Assembly (NCBI GenBank): GCA_031256975.1
Contig: JAIRPN010000012.1
Location: forward strand, 1 to 49,470
Length of the DNA stretch: 49,470 bases
Direction: 5' to 3'
From: Verrucomicrobiales bacterium
GTDB taxonomy: Bacteria; Verrucomicrobiota; Verrucomicrobiia; Methylacidiphilales; JAAUTS01
Both the position numbers and the translations under genes were made by a program. Under the pieces are notes generated by a model. That model made no database searches and was not told where the DNA came from. It saw only the letters and a list, made by a program, of their open reading frames with translations. Shown in pieces: positions 1 through 7,177 of the stretch. The stretch's first letter is position 1. Each line of letters begins with the position of its first letter.

Positions 1-119
1 TTGGAGAAAGTCATCAAGGACGGCAATCACTTCACCCGCGACGGCATCAGCAGCGCCGGGGCCGTGCTCAACAGCAGCAACGCCGTGCAGCAAGCCATGT
101 GGTTCGCCCAGCAGAACAG
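1..119. repeat. Terminal inverted repeat, left arm
   Basis: Bases 1-119 equal the reverse complement of 49352-49470; the first difference is at base 120 (C here, T in the complement). The repeat lies within the two autotransporter genes and stops exactly at the window edges. Confidence 0.97.
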
Positions 120-999
120 CTTGCTCAAAAGAATGGGGGAACTGCGCTTCAACGCGCCACATTCTTCTTCCGCTCATCCTGAGCTTGTCGAAGGGCTGAT
201 TGAAAATGTCTGGATTCGCAGTTACGGGCAACAATTGAACGTGGGCGGCAAAGTCTCCGGTCACAGCTATGAACAAATGGTCTACGGTGTGGACCTCGGC
301 ACCGATCACAGGTGGACGCTGGATGACCATAATGTGATTTACACCGGTGTTTATGCCGGTTACGGACGCAGCGACATTGATTACCGTGTCGCCAACACCG
401 ACGGTGAGTTGAACAGCTATTATGGCGGACTCTACGCCACCTGGCTGCATGATTCGGGATTGTACATTGACCTGACCTTCAAGGCAGCCAGCGTGGACAA
501 TGAACTAAAAGCCCCTTACGGAGCCAATCAACTGACTGCCGACTACAACGACCTGAACTTGGGCGGTTCCATCGAAATCGGCAGGAAATTCACCTTCAAG
601 GACGACTGGTTCATCGAACCGCAAGCACAGGTGAACTACCTGCATATTCTGGCCGAGGACTACCATGCCGCCGGAATGTCAATCGAAGCGCAGGACTTGG
701 ACGCCATCCAGTTTCGGGTCGGCAGCTTGTTCGGACGCACCATCAAACTGTCCAACGGCGGAGCCATCCAACCCTACCTGAAAGTCAGCGGGGTGGAGAT
801 GGTCAGCAGCGGCGGGGCCATCAGGAACGGCTACCAATCCATCCGCTCCAATATCGACGGGGCAAGGGCCGAACTTGGCGGCGGCATCATCTGGCAGATG
901 GATGACCAAAACCAACTGCATTTCGATTACGAGGCCAGCTTCGGCGATAAATATGACAAACCCTGGGGCCTGACCGCAGGATTCCGACACCAATTCTAA
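1..999 (+). CDS. Autotransporter outer-membrane beta-barrel domain (3' fragment, truncated by window edge)
   Basis: The reading frame is open from the first base and encodes 332 residues of a type V secretion translocator barrel. Alternating hydrophobic and aromatic strands separated by Gly/Asn/Asp turns run through the protein. It ends GLTAGFRHQF with a terminal phenylalanine, the usual outer-membrane barrel signature. The passenger domain and true start lie outside the window; the first codon (TTG) is only the edge. Residues 51-65 form a linker (with SSSAHPELVEG) that differs completely from the same site in the near-identical copy at the far end. That stretch resembles a short repeat often seen inserted in bacterial genomes. 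A hairpin repeat and a small ribbon-helix-helix gene follow. The barrel assignment is secure; the substrate is unknown. Confidence 0.85.
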   Translation: MEKVIKDGNHFTRDGISSAGAVLNSSNAVQQAMWFAQQNSLLKRMGELRFNAPHSSSAHPELVEGLIENVWIRSYGQQLNVGGKVSGHSYEQMVYGVDLGTDHRWTLDDHNVIYTGVYAGYGRSDIDYRVANTDGELNSYYGGLYATWLHDSGLYIDLTFKAASVDNELKAPYGANQLTADYNDLNLGGSIEIGRKFTFKDDWFIEPQAQVNYLHILAEDYHAAGMSIEAQDLDAIQFRVGSLFGRTIKLSNGGAIQPYLKVSGVEMVSSGGAIRNGYQSIRSNIDGARAELGGGIIWQMDDQNQLHFDYEASFGDKYDKPWGLTAGFRHQF

Positions 1000-1009
1000 A
1001 ACAAATTAT

Positions 1010-1143
1010 TCACCGCAGAGACGCGGAGTTCGCAGAGAAAGAAGCCGTTTATTTTGGTTTAAACACAGCTTACACAAAAACCGCATCCAACTAAAATGCA
1101 TCTTAACTCAGCGTCCTCTGCGCCTCTGCGCCTCTGCGGTGAA
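1010..1143. repeat. Family-A hairpin repeat, copy 1
   Basis: The left arm begins TTCACCGCAGAGACGCGGAG and the right arm ends CGCCTCTGCGGTGAA, with an AT-rich centre of about 70 bases, so the unit could fold into one long stem. It starts just after the autotransporter stop and ends 8 bases before the next gene. Six related units lie elsewhere in the window. Confidence 0.75.
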
Positions 1144-1151
1144 CCTTTTTT

Positions 1152-1349
1152 ATGAAAAAGAACATCATTCAATACCCAGGCAATCCCATCCCGGTACGGC
1201 TGGAAGCCGAACAAACCGAACTGCTGGAACAGTTCCAGACCAAGACCGGCCTCGGCAAGTCCTTCGTCATCCGCCGCTGCATCAATTATGCCTTGCGGAA
1301 ATTTAACGAGGACGAGGTGGATATCCTCACGTTGAAGGAAAAACCTTAA
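1152..1349 (+). CDS. Small ribbon-helix-helix-like protein, left copy
   Basis: This 65-residue protein has an N-terminal strand-like segment (IIQYPGNPIPVRL), then two predicted helices (around residues 20-32 and 37-52) separated by a TGLGKS turn. That is the layout of an Arc/MetJ/CopG-type DNA-binding fold. The match is by eye and the family is not certain. A homologue of identical length sits at 48130-48327 with roughly ten substitutions, again downstream of an autotransporter barrel and the same hairpin repeat. It could be a local transcription regulator or the antitoxin-like half of a pair, but no toxin partner is visible here. Confidence 0.65.
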   Translation: MKKNIIQYPGNPIPVRLEAEQTELLEQFQTKTGLGKSFVIRRCINYALRKFNEDEVDILTLKEKP

Positions 1350-1506
1350 AGTACACGGATTTTGCGCGCGGCCGCCCCTTGGGACGCATTACGTATCTGT
1401 TGATTATCCGGCGGATCAAGCCGTGCTTGTTTTTTCTCGAAACCCGGCATTTAAAGCCCGGAAAACGGGCATTGGCTGTTGTCTGTCTACCGTCTCATGC
1501 CGTTTG

Positions 1507-1512
1507 TATAAT
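1507..1512 (+). promoter_or_regulatory. Candidate -10 box upstream of PEP-CTERM gene
   Basis: A perfect TATAAT lies about 100 bases before the start at 1613, in the AT-rich part of the 1350-1612 gap. No convincing -35 hexamer is found at 17 bases; the best is a weak CTGTCT at 18. The same gap holds a short GCCCG/CGGGC hairpin near 1457-1471 without a T-run. No convincing gene is seen in the gap. Confidence 0.3.
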
Positions 1513-1612
1513 AAGCACTGCTTGTAGTCTGTTTTTCTCTATATTAGTTTACGTTAAATCGCGTTTGAAGTGTTGAACAAGTCTCCGTCAGGGAGGAAAG
1601 GGGTAAAAACAT

Positions 1613-2899
1613 ATGAAAATTATCAAAACTGCAAGCTGCGGCCTGTGTGCCTTGTTATTAAGTTTGTCGTCCGCCTCGGCAATCATTTGGACCGGCAGCA
1701 ACGGTACCGATTGGTACACCGGCGGCAACTGGGACGCCAACCGCGTGCCGGTTTCCGGTGACGCGGTACTGGTCGCCAGCAGTACCATCACGATGTCCGG
1801 CAGCAACGCCTATGCCACCGATGTCACGCTCGGTTACACCAGTACCACGGCGGGACAGATGACGGTGAGCGACAATGCCTACTGGACCATCAACAATGCC
1901 CTGTTCGTGGGGTCCTACCATTACAGCAAGTACACCCTGACCATTGATAATTCGACGGTCAACAACAACGGGTACGCCTATCTTGGTTATTACTCGAATT
2001 CGGAAGGCTCTGTGACCGTGAACGGTGACAGCCTGTTCCGGGTGAAAGACAATCTCTGGATCGGCGATTCCGGCAAGGGCACGCTGGTCGTCAACAGCGG
2101 CACGGTGCAGACCAACAACCTGCATCTGGGTTATTCCGCAGCGGGCAACGGCACTTTGATCATCGGCGGCGACGGCTCGGGCAAGATCATCGACAACAGC
2201 GGCAATGCCGTGGCCATCAAGGGTTGGGCCGGAGCCAGCAAGGTGGTGTTCGACCACAACGGCACTGCCAATTTCGCCAACAGCATTCTCAGCATGGGAG
2301 CCAGCAAGACTTCCATCGAACACAACGGCACCGGCACCACCATTTTGAGCGGCACCAGCAACATCAAGGGCGGCATCACGGTGAACAATGGCTCGCTGCT
2401 GGTCAACAACACCGTGACCACCGGCACCACGGTGAATGTGAGCCATGGACTGCTCGGCGGCACGGGTGTGATCAAGGGCGGACGCGTGGCGGTGGCCTCG
2501 GGTGCGCATCTGGCCACCAGCCTGACTTTAAGCAACGGCCTGACGCTGGACGCGGGTTCCTACCTGGATTACATCGGCGATGGCGCACGGCTGGCCTTGA
2601 GCGCCGGGAGCTTGATCCTCGGCGGCGAGATTATCGTGGATTTCAGCGCGGTGCTGCTGGATGAAATGCTGGAATACGTGGTCATGGACTGGAATGGCAA
2701 TAGCTCGGTCGGCTCAGTGGATGTCAGCAAGTTCATTGCCAGCGGCGCGGAGGGACAATTCAAACTAAACGGCAACACGCTGGTGTTCCAGGGTGTCTCC
2801 TCGGTTCCCGAGCCTTCCACCTATTTCCTGTTCGGCATTGGCATCGGTTTGCTCTGCCTGCTGCGCTTGCACAAGGCGCGGAACCGGTCACTGGATTGA
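1613..2899 (+). CDS. PEP-CTERM sorted beta-helix repeat protein
   Basis: A secreted protein of 428 residues. Residues 1-23 are a signal peptide (positive start, LLLSLSSASA before cleavage). The body contains imperfect repeats rich in Gly, Asn, Thr and Val, such as GTLVVNSGTVQTNNLHLGYS and GNGTLIIGG. These resemble the repeats shared by type V autotransporter passengers and PEP-CTERM proteins (TIGR04393-type), which usually form a right-handed beta-helix. The C-terminus has the exosortase signal: VPEPSTY, a hydrophobic helix (FLFGIGIGLLCLL) and a basic tail (HKARNR). A strong ribosome-binding site (GGGAGGAAAGG) lies 9 bases before the ATG. A role in surface display or exopolysaccharide interaction is inferred. 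No exosortase gene is in the window. Confidence 0.88.
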   Translation: MKIIKTASCGLCALLLSLSSASAIIWTGSNGTDWYTGGNWDANRVPVSGDAVLVASSTITMSGSNAYATDVTLGYTSTTAGQMTVSDNAYWTINNALFVGSYHYSKYTLTIDNSTVNNNGYAYLGYYSNSEGSVTVNGDSLFRVKDNLWIGDSGKGTLVVNSGTVQTNNLHLGYSAAGNGTLIIGGDGSGKIIDNSGNAVAIKGWAGASKVVFDHNGTANFANSILSMGASKTSIEHNGTGTTILSGTSNIKGGITVNNGSLLVNNTVTTGTTVNVSHGLLGGTGVIKGGRVAVASGAHLATSLTLSNGLTLDAGSYLDYIGDGARLALSAGSLILGGEIIVDFSAVLLDEMLEYVVMDWNGNSSVGSVDVSKFIASGAEGQFKLNGNTLVFQGVSSVPEPSTYFLFGIGIGLLCLLRLHKARNRSLD

Positions 2900-2910
2900 G
2901 TTTAATACCT

Positions 2911-3085
2911 GACTACCCCGTCGGCTGCGCCGTCACCCCTTCATGACTGAAGGGGAATAAGCCACAACAAATGCGGCAGGAAAATAAAATTCCCCTTCCG
3001 AGAAGGTTGTTGGAAGCGGCGCGTAATTGCCGCTTGAATATTCCCCTTCCGAGAAGGGGTGGACACGCAGTGGCCGGGGTAGTAA
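2911..3085. repeat. Family-B GC-rich palindromic repeat, copy 1 (compound)
   Basis: Two adjoining units fill the gap after the PEP-CTERM gene. The first reads GACTACCCCGTCGGCTGCGCC and ends in CCCCTTC..GAAGGGG near 2959. The second (about 2990-3085) carries CCCCTTCCGAGAAGG twice and ends GGCCGGGGTAGT. Together with the copy at 3581-3757 they bracket the DUF559 gene. Confidence 0.7.
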
Positions 3086-3101
3086 CGCGTTTGAAGAATC
3101 A

Positions 3102-3485
3102 TCACCCAACGGATTGTAATCGCGGGTGCCGGTGCAAGAATTCCATAACCCCTTCCAAATTGCGCAGCACATCCGCCGCCGCGATATGAATCACCTGCAA
3201 ATCCAGTGAAGTCAGGTATTGCTCCCTCAACCGATCATACTCGGCCTTGTTCTCATGGCTGCTACCATCCAACTCGATAATGGTTTGACTCGCGGCGCAA
3301 TAAAAGTCCACGATGTAATTGCCGATGATTTTTTGTCGGTCAAAATCCAGTCCGTTCAATTGCCTGCCCTTGATGCGTTGCCAGAGGAATACTTCATGCA
3401 AAACACCGGCCCGGCGCAGTTCCCGGGCCCTGGCCTTTAAACCGGGATTATAGGGAAGCCGCCGGTATTGTCTTGCTGGGGGCAT
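3102..3485 (-). CDS. DUF559 domain nuclease-like protein
   Basis: The product is 127 residues from the ATG at 3485 (MPPARQYRRL). An upstream extension to 3530 in the same frame is less likely, because family members begin near this methionine. It shows the DUF559 pattern: a basic N-terminal helix (LKARARELRRAG), E..LW..IKGRQLNGLDFDRQ, then GNYIVDFYC and IIELDGSSH, and a closing helix. DUF559 belongs to the Vsr/PD-(D/E)xK restriction-endonuclease-like fold, and the D of VDF and the E of IELDG are the expected metal ligands. The gene is flanked on both sides by family-B palindromic repeats, an arrangement that suggests it travels with them or acts on them. Substrate and partner are unknown. Confidence 0.8.
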   Translation of the reverse strand: MPPARQYRRLPYNPGLKARARELRRAGVLHEVFLWQRIKGRQLNGLDFDRQKIIGNYIVDFYCAASQTIIELDGSSHENKAEYDRLREQYLTSLDLQVIHIAAADVLRNLEGVMEFLHRHPRLQSVG

Positions 3486-3580
3486 TCGAAAAATTGAACA
3501 CTGGTTTGAATTCCTATGCCAGCAAAACAATTCTCCTCCTGCGGAAAAATTCAGAGCATGCGTGTACTCGAACGCTTCTG

Positions 3581-3757
3581 ATTCCCCTCTCGTAGAGGGG
3601 TGGCGGCGCAGCCGACGGGGTGTTTTAGCGTTGAGGCTGTTTTTTGGAACGCGAGACTACCCCGTCCGCTACGCGTCCACCCCTTCTCGGAAGGGGAATT
3701 AACAGCACATCAATACACGTGCGCTCACTCTCCTCTCCGCAGGAAGGGGAATTTGAC
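3581..3757. repeat. Family-B GC-rich palindromic repeat, copy 2
   Basis: The unit starts ATTCCCCTCTCGTAGAGGGG, continues TGGCGGCGCAGCCGACGGGG, and after a short spacer is answered by ACTACCCCGTCCGCTACGCG and CCCCTTCTCGGAAGGGGAATT. A further partial arm (CTCCGCAGGAAGGGGAATT) follows near 3735. It fills most of the 332-base gap between DUF559 and the sugar dehydrogenase-like gene. I see no coding region in the rest of that gap. Confidence 0.72.
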
Positions 3758-3817
3758 AGACCGCAGTCATATCCGGGCGCTCATTGCGTTTCATTCATCC
3801 GGCGTTAGATTAGCCGT

Positions 3818-4990
3818 ATGCCACGCCTCCTGATCCTTTCTGTTGCCGGAGTTCTATCCTTATTGCCTGCCAGTTTGTTCGCACAAGACACGCCACCGGA
3901 CAAGTCAGTGCCGGCGGGAGTGTGGGTGCGGCCCGGTTATAAGCTGACCGTGGCGGCGGTGCTGGAGGACAAGCCGCGTTTCCTGTGTTTCGGGCCGGAC
4001 GGCACATTGTTTGTCAGTCATCCGGGAGTGGGCAGCATTTCCATTTTGCGCGGACTGGACAGCAATGGGTTTTACCAGCAGGTCAGTGAATTTGTCAGTG
4101 ACATGGACAAGGTGCAGGCGATGCAATGGGTGGACGGGGAATTATGGTTCGCCCGTAGCGGGTCGATCTATAAGGCCAAGCTCGGCGCAGACGGCAAGGC
4201 CGCCGACATCCAGACCATCATCCCGGAAGGACAATTGCCCAAAGACGGCGGGCATTGGTGGCGTTCATTGTTGATTTATAAAGGCCGCTTGTACACCAGC
4301 ATCGGCGACCCGGAGAACTTGTCCGACCAGACCGCCACTGATCGCGAGAAGATCTGGTCTTACGACCTGAAGGGCGGTGACAAGAAACTGTTTATCAGCG
4401 GTATCCGCAATACGGAGAAGCTGGTGGTTCGTCCCGGCACGGATGAAATCTGGGGCATGGACCACGGCAGCGACTGGTTCGGCAAACCCGTTGGCGACAA
4501 GGTGGGCATGCAACCCATCACCGATCTGAACCCGCCGGACGAGATGAACCATTATGTGCAGGACAATTTCTACGGCCATCCCTTTATTGTCGGCAACAAA
4601 ATCCCCCGTTATGAATTCATGAATCGCCCCGACATCATCGAGCTGGCAGACAAGACTGTGCCGCCGGAGTGGGGCACTCCTGCGCACTGGGCGCCGAATG
4701 CCATGTGTTTCTATGACGCCAAGCAATTCCCCAGCCTGTACGGCGACGCCTTTGTGGCCTTTCACGGTTCCTGGAACCGCAAAGTAAAAGCCGGTTACCA
4801 AGTGGCGCGGGTGTTGTTCGAGGACGGACATCCCTACGGACAGTTGCCGATGGTGAAATTTCTGGATGATCAAGGAAATGTATTAGGTCGTCCCACCGAT
4901 GTCGCCGTCGCCCCTGACGGTTCCCTGCTCATCAGTGACGATTACCGTGCGCCGGGCTATATCTACCGTTTAACTTATGTTGGAAAGTAA
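3818..4990 (+). CDS. Periplasmic PQQ-type glucose/sorbosone dehydrogenase-like beta-propeller
   Basis: A 390-residue protein with a signal peptide (residues 1-22, ending SLFAQ). It then shows the six-bladed propeller pattern of the soluble glucose/sorbosone dehydrogenase family: PRFLCFGPDGTLFVSHPGVG near residue 53, GHWWRSLLIYKGRLYTSIGD near 147, EIWGMDHGSDWFG near 213, and FVAFHGSWNRKVKAGYQVARV near 310. The HGSDW and HGSWNR segments are typical of the subgroup annotated as sorbosone dehydrogenases, which bind PQQ and oxidise sugars in the periplasm. No PQQ biosynthesis gene is in the window, so the cofactor and substrate are inferred. The start was chosen because the signal peptide begins directly at the ATG. 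Confidence 0.8.
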   Translation: MPRLLILSVAGVLSLLPASLFAQDTPPDKSVPAGVWVRPGYKLTVAAVLEDKPRFLCFGPDGTLFVSHPGVGSISILRGLDSNGFYQQVSEFVSDMDKVQAMQWVDGELWFARSGSIYKAKLGADGKAADIQTIIPEGQLPKDGGHWWRSLLIYKGRLYTSIGDPENLSDQTATDREKIWSYDLKGGDKKLFISGIRNTEKLVVRPGTDEIWGMDHGSDWFGKPVGDKVGMQPITDLNPPDEMNHYVQDNFYGHPFIVGNKIPRYEFMNRPDIIELADKTVPPEWGTPAHWAPNAMCFYDAKQFPSLYGDAFVAFHGSWNRKVKAGYQVARVLFEDGHPYGQLPMVKFLDDQGNVLGRPTDVAVAPDGSLLISDDYRAPGYIYRLTYVGK

Positions 4991-4995
4991 GCAAG

Positions 4996-5058
4996 GTAGC
5001 ACAGACATTCCTGTCTGTGTCTTACTGCAGAATGCACAGACAAGAATGTCTGTGCTAC
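4996..5058. repeat. Hairpin element with CACAGACA-type arms
   Basis: Two 24-base arms (4996-5019 and 5035-5058) pair with one mismatch across a 15-base loop. Each arm is itself an imperfect palindrome (CACAGACA, 4 bases, TGTCTGTG). The element sits 5 bases after the dehydrogenase stop and 13 bases before the methyltransferase start. It has no T-run, so it is more like a mobile palindromic unit than a simple terminator. Confidence 0.8.
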
Positions 5059-5071
5059 ACTACTCTTAATT

Positions 5072-5824
5072 ATGGAAGCGTTTGAAAACTTTACCGCCAA
5101 GGCCGGGAATTATGCCAAGTACCGTCCTTCCTATGCGGAGGCTTGTTTAAATTATCTGGCCCATGAGGCGGGCTTTGCGGGCAAGGACATCGCCGACATC
5201 GGCTGCGGCACCGGGATTTTCAGCCGCTTACTGGCCTCCTTTGCCAAGACCGTGTACGCCGTGGAACCCAATGCCGACATGCGCAGCATCTGCCAGCAGG
5301 AATGCAGGACATTCGCCAACATCCGTGTCAGCGACGGCACCGCCGAGCACAGCCAACTGCCGGAACAGTCGGTGGACTCCGTGACCGTGGCGCAGGCGTT
5401 TCATTGGTTCGACGCGGCCAAGTTCCGCAACGAATGCCGCCGCATTTTGCACCCGCAGGGCCGGGTGGCGCTGGTATGGAACCAACTGGACTGGAACGGC
5501 GCGATTCTCGGCGGTATCCGGCGATTGTGCGCGGATTTGGGGATCGAGTATATCGGCTTTAATTCCAGTTTGCTGAAAGACGACGCCCTGTTCAAGGAGT
5601 TCTTCGCCAGCGGTGAATTTGTGCGCAAGGCCTTTGATAATCCGTTAAGCTTTGACCGCGAACAGTTCGTCGGGCGTTACCTGTCATCCTCCTATTCGCC
5701 CAAGGCTGACGACCCGCGCTACCCGGCCTATGTGCAGGGCTTGCGAGATTTGTTCGAACAGCATCGCCAAGGCGACAACGTCACCATGCCCTACCAAACC
5801 CTGAGTTTTCTCGGCGCTGTTTAA
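5072..5824 (+). CDS. Class I SAM-dependent methyltransferase
   Basis: A 250-residue Rossmann-fold methyltransferase of the type 11 domain class. Motif I is DIADIGCGTGIFSRLLA (residues about 39-55). The acidic end of strand 2 is VYAVEPNADM, and a post-motif SVTVAQAFHWFD lies near residue 112. Proteins with this AQAFHWFD segment are usually annotated only as small-molecule methyltransferases, so the substrate cannot be named. It stands alone between two hairpin elements. The ATG start fits the family N-terminus (FENFTAKAGNYAKYRPSY), which is characteristic of the group. Confidence 0.85.
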   Translation: MEAFENFTAKAGNYAKYRPSYAEACLNYLAHEAGFAGKDIADIGCGTGIFSRLLASFAKTVYAVEPNADMRSICQQECRTFANIRVSDGTAEHSQLPEQSVDSVTVAQAFHWFDAAKFRNECRRILHPQGRVALVWNQLDWNGAILGGIRRLCADLGIEYIGFNSSLLKDDALFKEFFASGEFVRKAFDNPLSFDREQFVGRYLSSSYSPKADDPRYPAYVQGLRDLFEQHRQGDNVTMPYQTLSFLGAV

Positions 5825-5829
5825 CCTCA

Positions 5830-5970
5830 TTCTCGCGCGAAGGCCGCCAAGCAGACGCTAAGAACGCAAAAGCACAACCGAGTAAAATAACTTAGCGCTC
5901 TTGGCGTCCTCTTTGCGAACTTTGCGCGAAACGCCTTTCTTTCTCTTTGCGCCTCCGCGCCTCTGCGGTA
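5830..5970. repeat. Compound hairpin repeat, family-A relative
   Basis: Imperfect arms beginning TCTCGCGCGAAGGCCGCCAAG and ending CTTTGCGCGAA pair over 5830-5930. A single family-A arm (TTTGCGCCTCCGCGCCTCTGCGG) follows to 5970. The unit occupies the whole gap to the serine hydrolase and, in frame, gives a false N-terminal extension of that gene. Confidence 0.6.
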
Positions 5971-5981
5971 ATCTGCTAAAA

Positions 5982-7064
5982 ATGTCCGCGTTTCCCAAAA
6001 CCATTTCACTCATCAAGCAGGGCCTGTCCGCCGGGTTGCAAATCGGCGCACAACTGTATGTGTCACGCCATGGCGAGGTTCTGGCCAACCGTGCTTTCGG
6101 TGCGGCGGGCAACAGTTCACCCATGACCGCGGATACCTGGCAGTTGTGGATGTCGGCGGGCAAGCCGCTGACTGCCACTGCAATCATGCAATTGTGGGAA
6201 CAAGGCAAGCTGCAACTCGACGACCCGGTGGTGAAATTCATTCCCGAATTCGCCGTGCATGACAAGGAAGCCATCACCATCCGCCAAATCCTCACCCACA
6301 CCGCACCGTTGCGGCAAGGCGACCTGGTCAAACCGCAAGCCGATTGGGATGCGACCATTAGCGCTTTGTGCCAAATCCGCAAGGAACCACGCTGGGAGCC
6401 GGGGCAAAAGGCCGGTTATCACACTGGCGGCTCGTGGTTCATCCTTGCCGAGATCGTGCGCCGTGTCAGCGGACTCGCTATCAGCGATTACCTGCGCGAA
6501 AAGATTTTCCTGCCGCTGGGCATGAACCATTCCCAGCTTGGCCTGACACAATCAACCATCGACGCCAACCGCGAACATATCGCCTTGTTTTACCAGACCG
6601 AAACTCCACCGTCCTCACCCCATCCCTTGTGGGGCAATCTGGAGATCATCCGCCAGCCGCGTCCCGGCAGCAATTGCCTCGGCCCGGCCCATGAGCTGGG
6701 CAGGTTCTACGAAGCCTTGTTGAACGGCGGCCGCGGTGTGCTCAAGCCGGAGACCGTAGCATTGATGACCAGGCGCCACCGCGAAGGGATGATGGATCAC
6801 ACTTTCCGTCACGTGCTGGATATCGGGCTCGGGGTGATTCTCAATTCCAACCGTTATGGAATTGAAACCGTCCCTTACGGCTACGGCCGTCACGCGGGGG
6901 AAAACAGCTTCGGCCACAACGGTTCGCAAAGTTCCGCCGCCTTCGCCGATCCGGACAATGGTCTGGTGGTTAGCGTCATCTTCAACGGCATGTGCGGCGA
7001 AGTGAAACACCAGGTCCGCATGCGCGAGACCCTCACCGCGATCTACGATGATTTGGGAATTTGA
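5982..7064 (+). CDS. Serine hydrolase of the beta-lactamase/penicillin-binding fold (class C-like)
   Basis: A 360-residue protein. The frame is open from 5901, but those codons lie inside the hairpin repeat, so the ATG at 5982 is preferred. It has the SxxK nucleophile motif as SAGK (in QLWMSAGKPLTATAI), a YxN-equivalent at YHTGG, and the third motif as HNGSQSS. This pattern fits the EstB/class C beta-lactamase-related family, whose members act as esterases or peptidases more often than as true beta-lactamases. No export signal is evident, so a cytoplasmic esterase role is plausible. The TTAGCG hexamer occurs twice in the gene. Confidence 0.82.
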   Translation: MSAFPKTISLIKQGLSAGLQIGAQLYVSRHGEVLANRAFGAAGNSSPMTADTWQLWMSAGKPLTATAIMQLWEQGKLQLDDPVVKFIPEFAVHDKEAITIRQILTHTAPLRQGDLVKPQADWDATISALCQIRKEPRWEPGQKAGYHTGGSWFILAEIVRRVSGLAISDYLREKIFLPLGMNHSQLGLTQSTIDANREHIALFYQTETPPSSPHPLWGNLEIIRQPRPGSNCLGPAHELGRFYEALLNGGRGVLKPETVALMTRRHREGMMDHTFRHVLDIGLGVILNSNRYGIETVPYGYGRHAGENSFGHNGSQSSAAFADPDNGLVVSVIFNGMCGEVKHQVRMRETLTAIYDDLGI

Positions 7065-7066
7065 TT

Positions 7067-7172
7067 TTCATCGCAGAGGACGCAGAGCCACGGAGTTTTT
7101 TTAATTTAAGATTTCGTTGTCAGCTTTATTCCAACCTAAAAATCTCTGCGCCTCAGCGGCTCTGCGGTGAAA
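7067..7172. repeat. Family-A hairpin repeat, copy 2
   Basis: Arms TTCATCGCAGAGGACGCAGAG and GCGGCTCTGCGGTGAA enclose an AT-rich loop. The unit fills the space between the convergent stops of the serine hydrolase and the DUF1016 gene. Confidence 0.72.
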
Positions 7173-7177
7173 AAACT

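Noticed and set aside
1379..1576. 65-codon frame upstream of the PEP-CTERM gene
   Set aside because: No ribosome-binding site, no recognisable sequence, and it overlaps the likely promoter region.
2990..3085. CRISPR-like array in the repeat region
   Set aside because: The repeats are palindromic, unequal in length and few, with no regular unique spacers and no cas genes nearby.
5901..5981. N-terminal extension of the serine hydrolase (27 residues)
   Set aside because: These codons lie inside a hairpin repeat, and the family-like start is the ATG at 5982.
5982..7064. True beta-lactamase resistance gene
   Set aside because: The protein lacks an evident export signal and its second motif departs from class C; esterase-like members of the family fit better.
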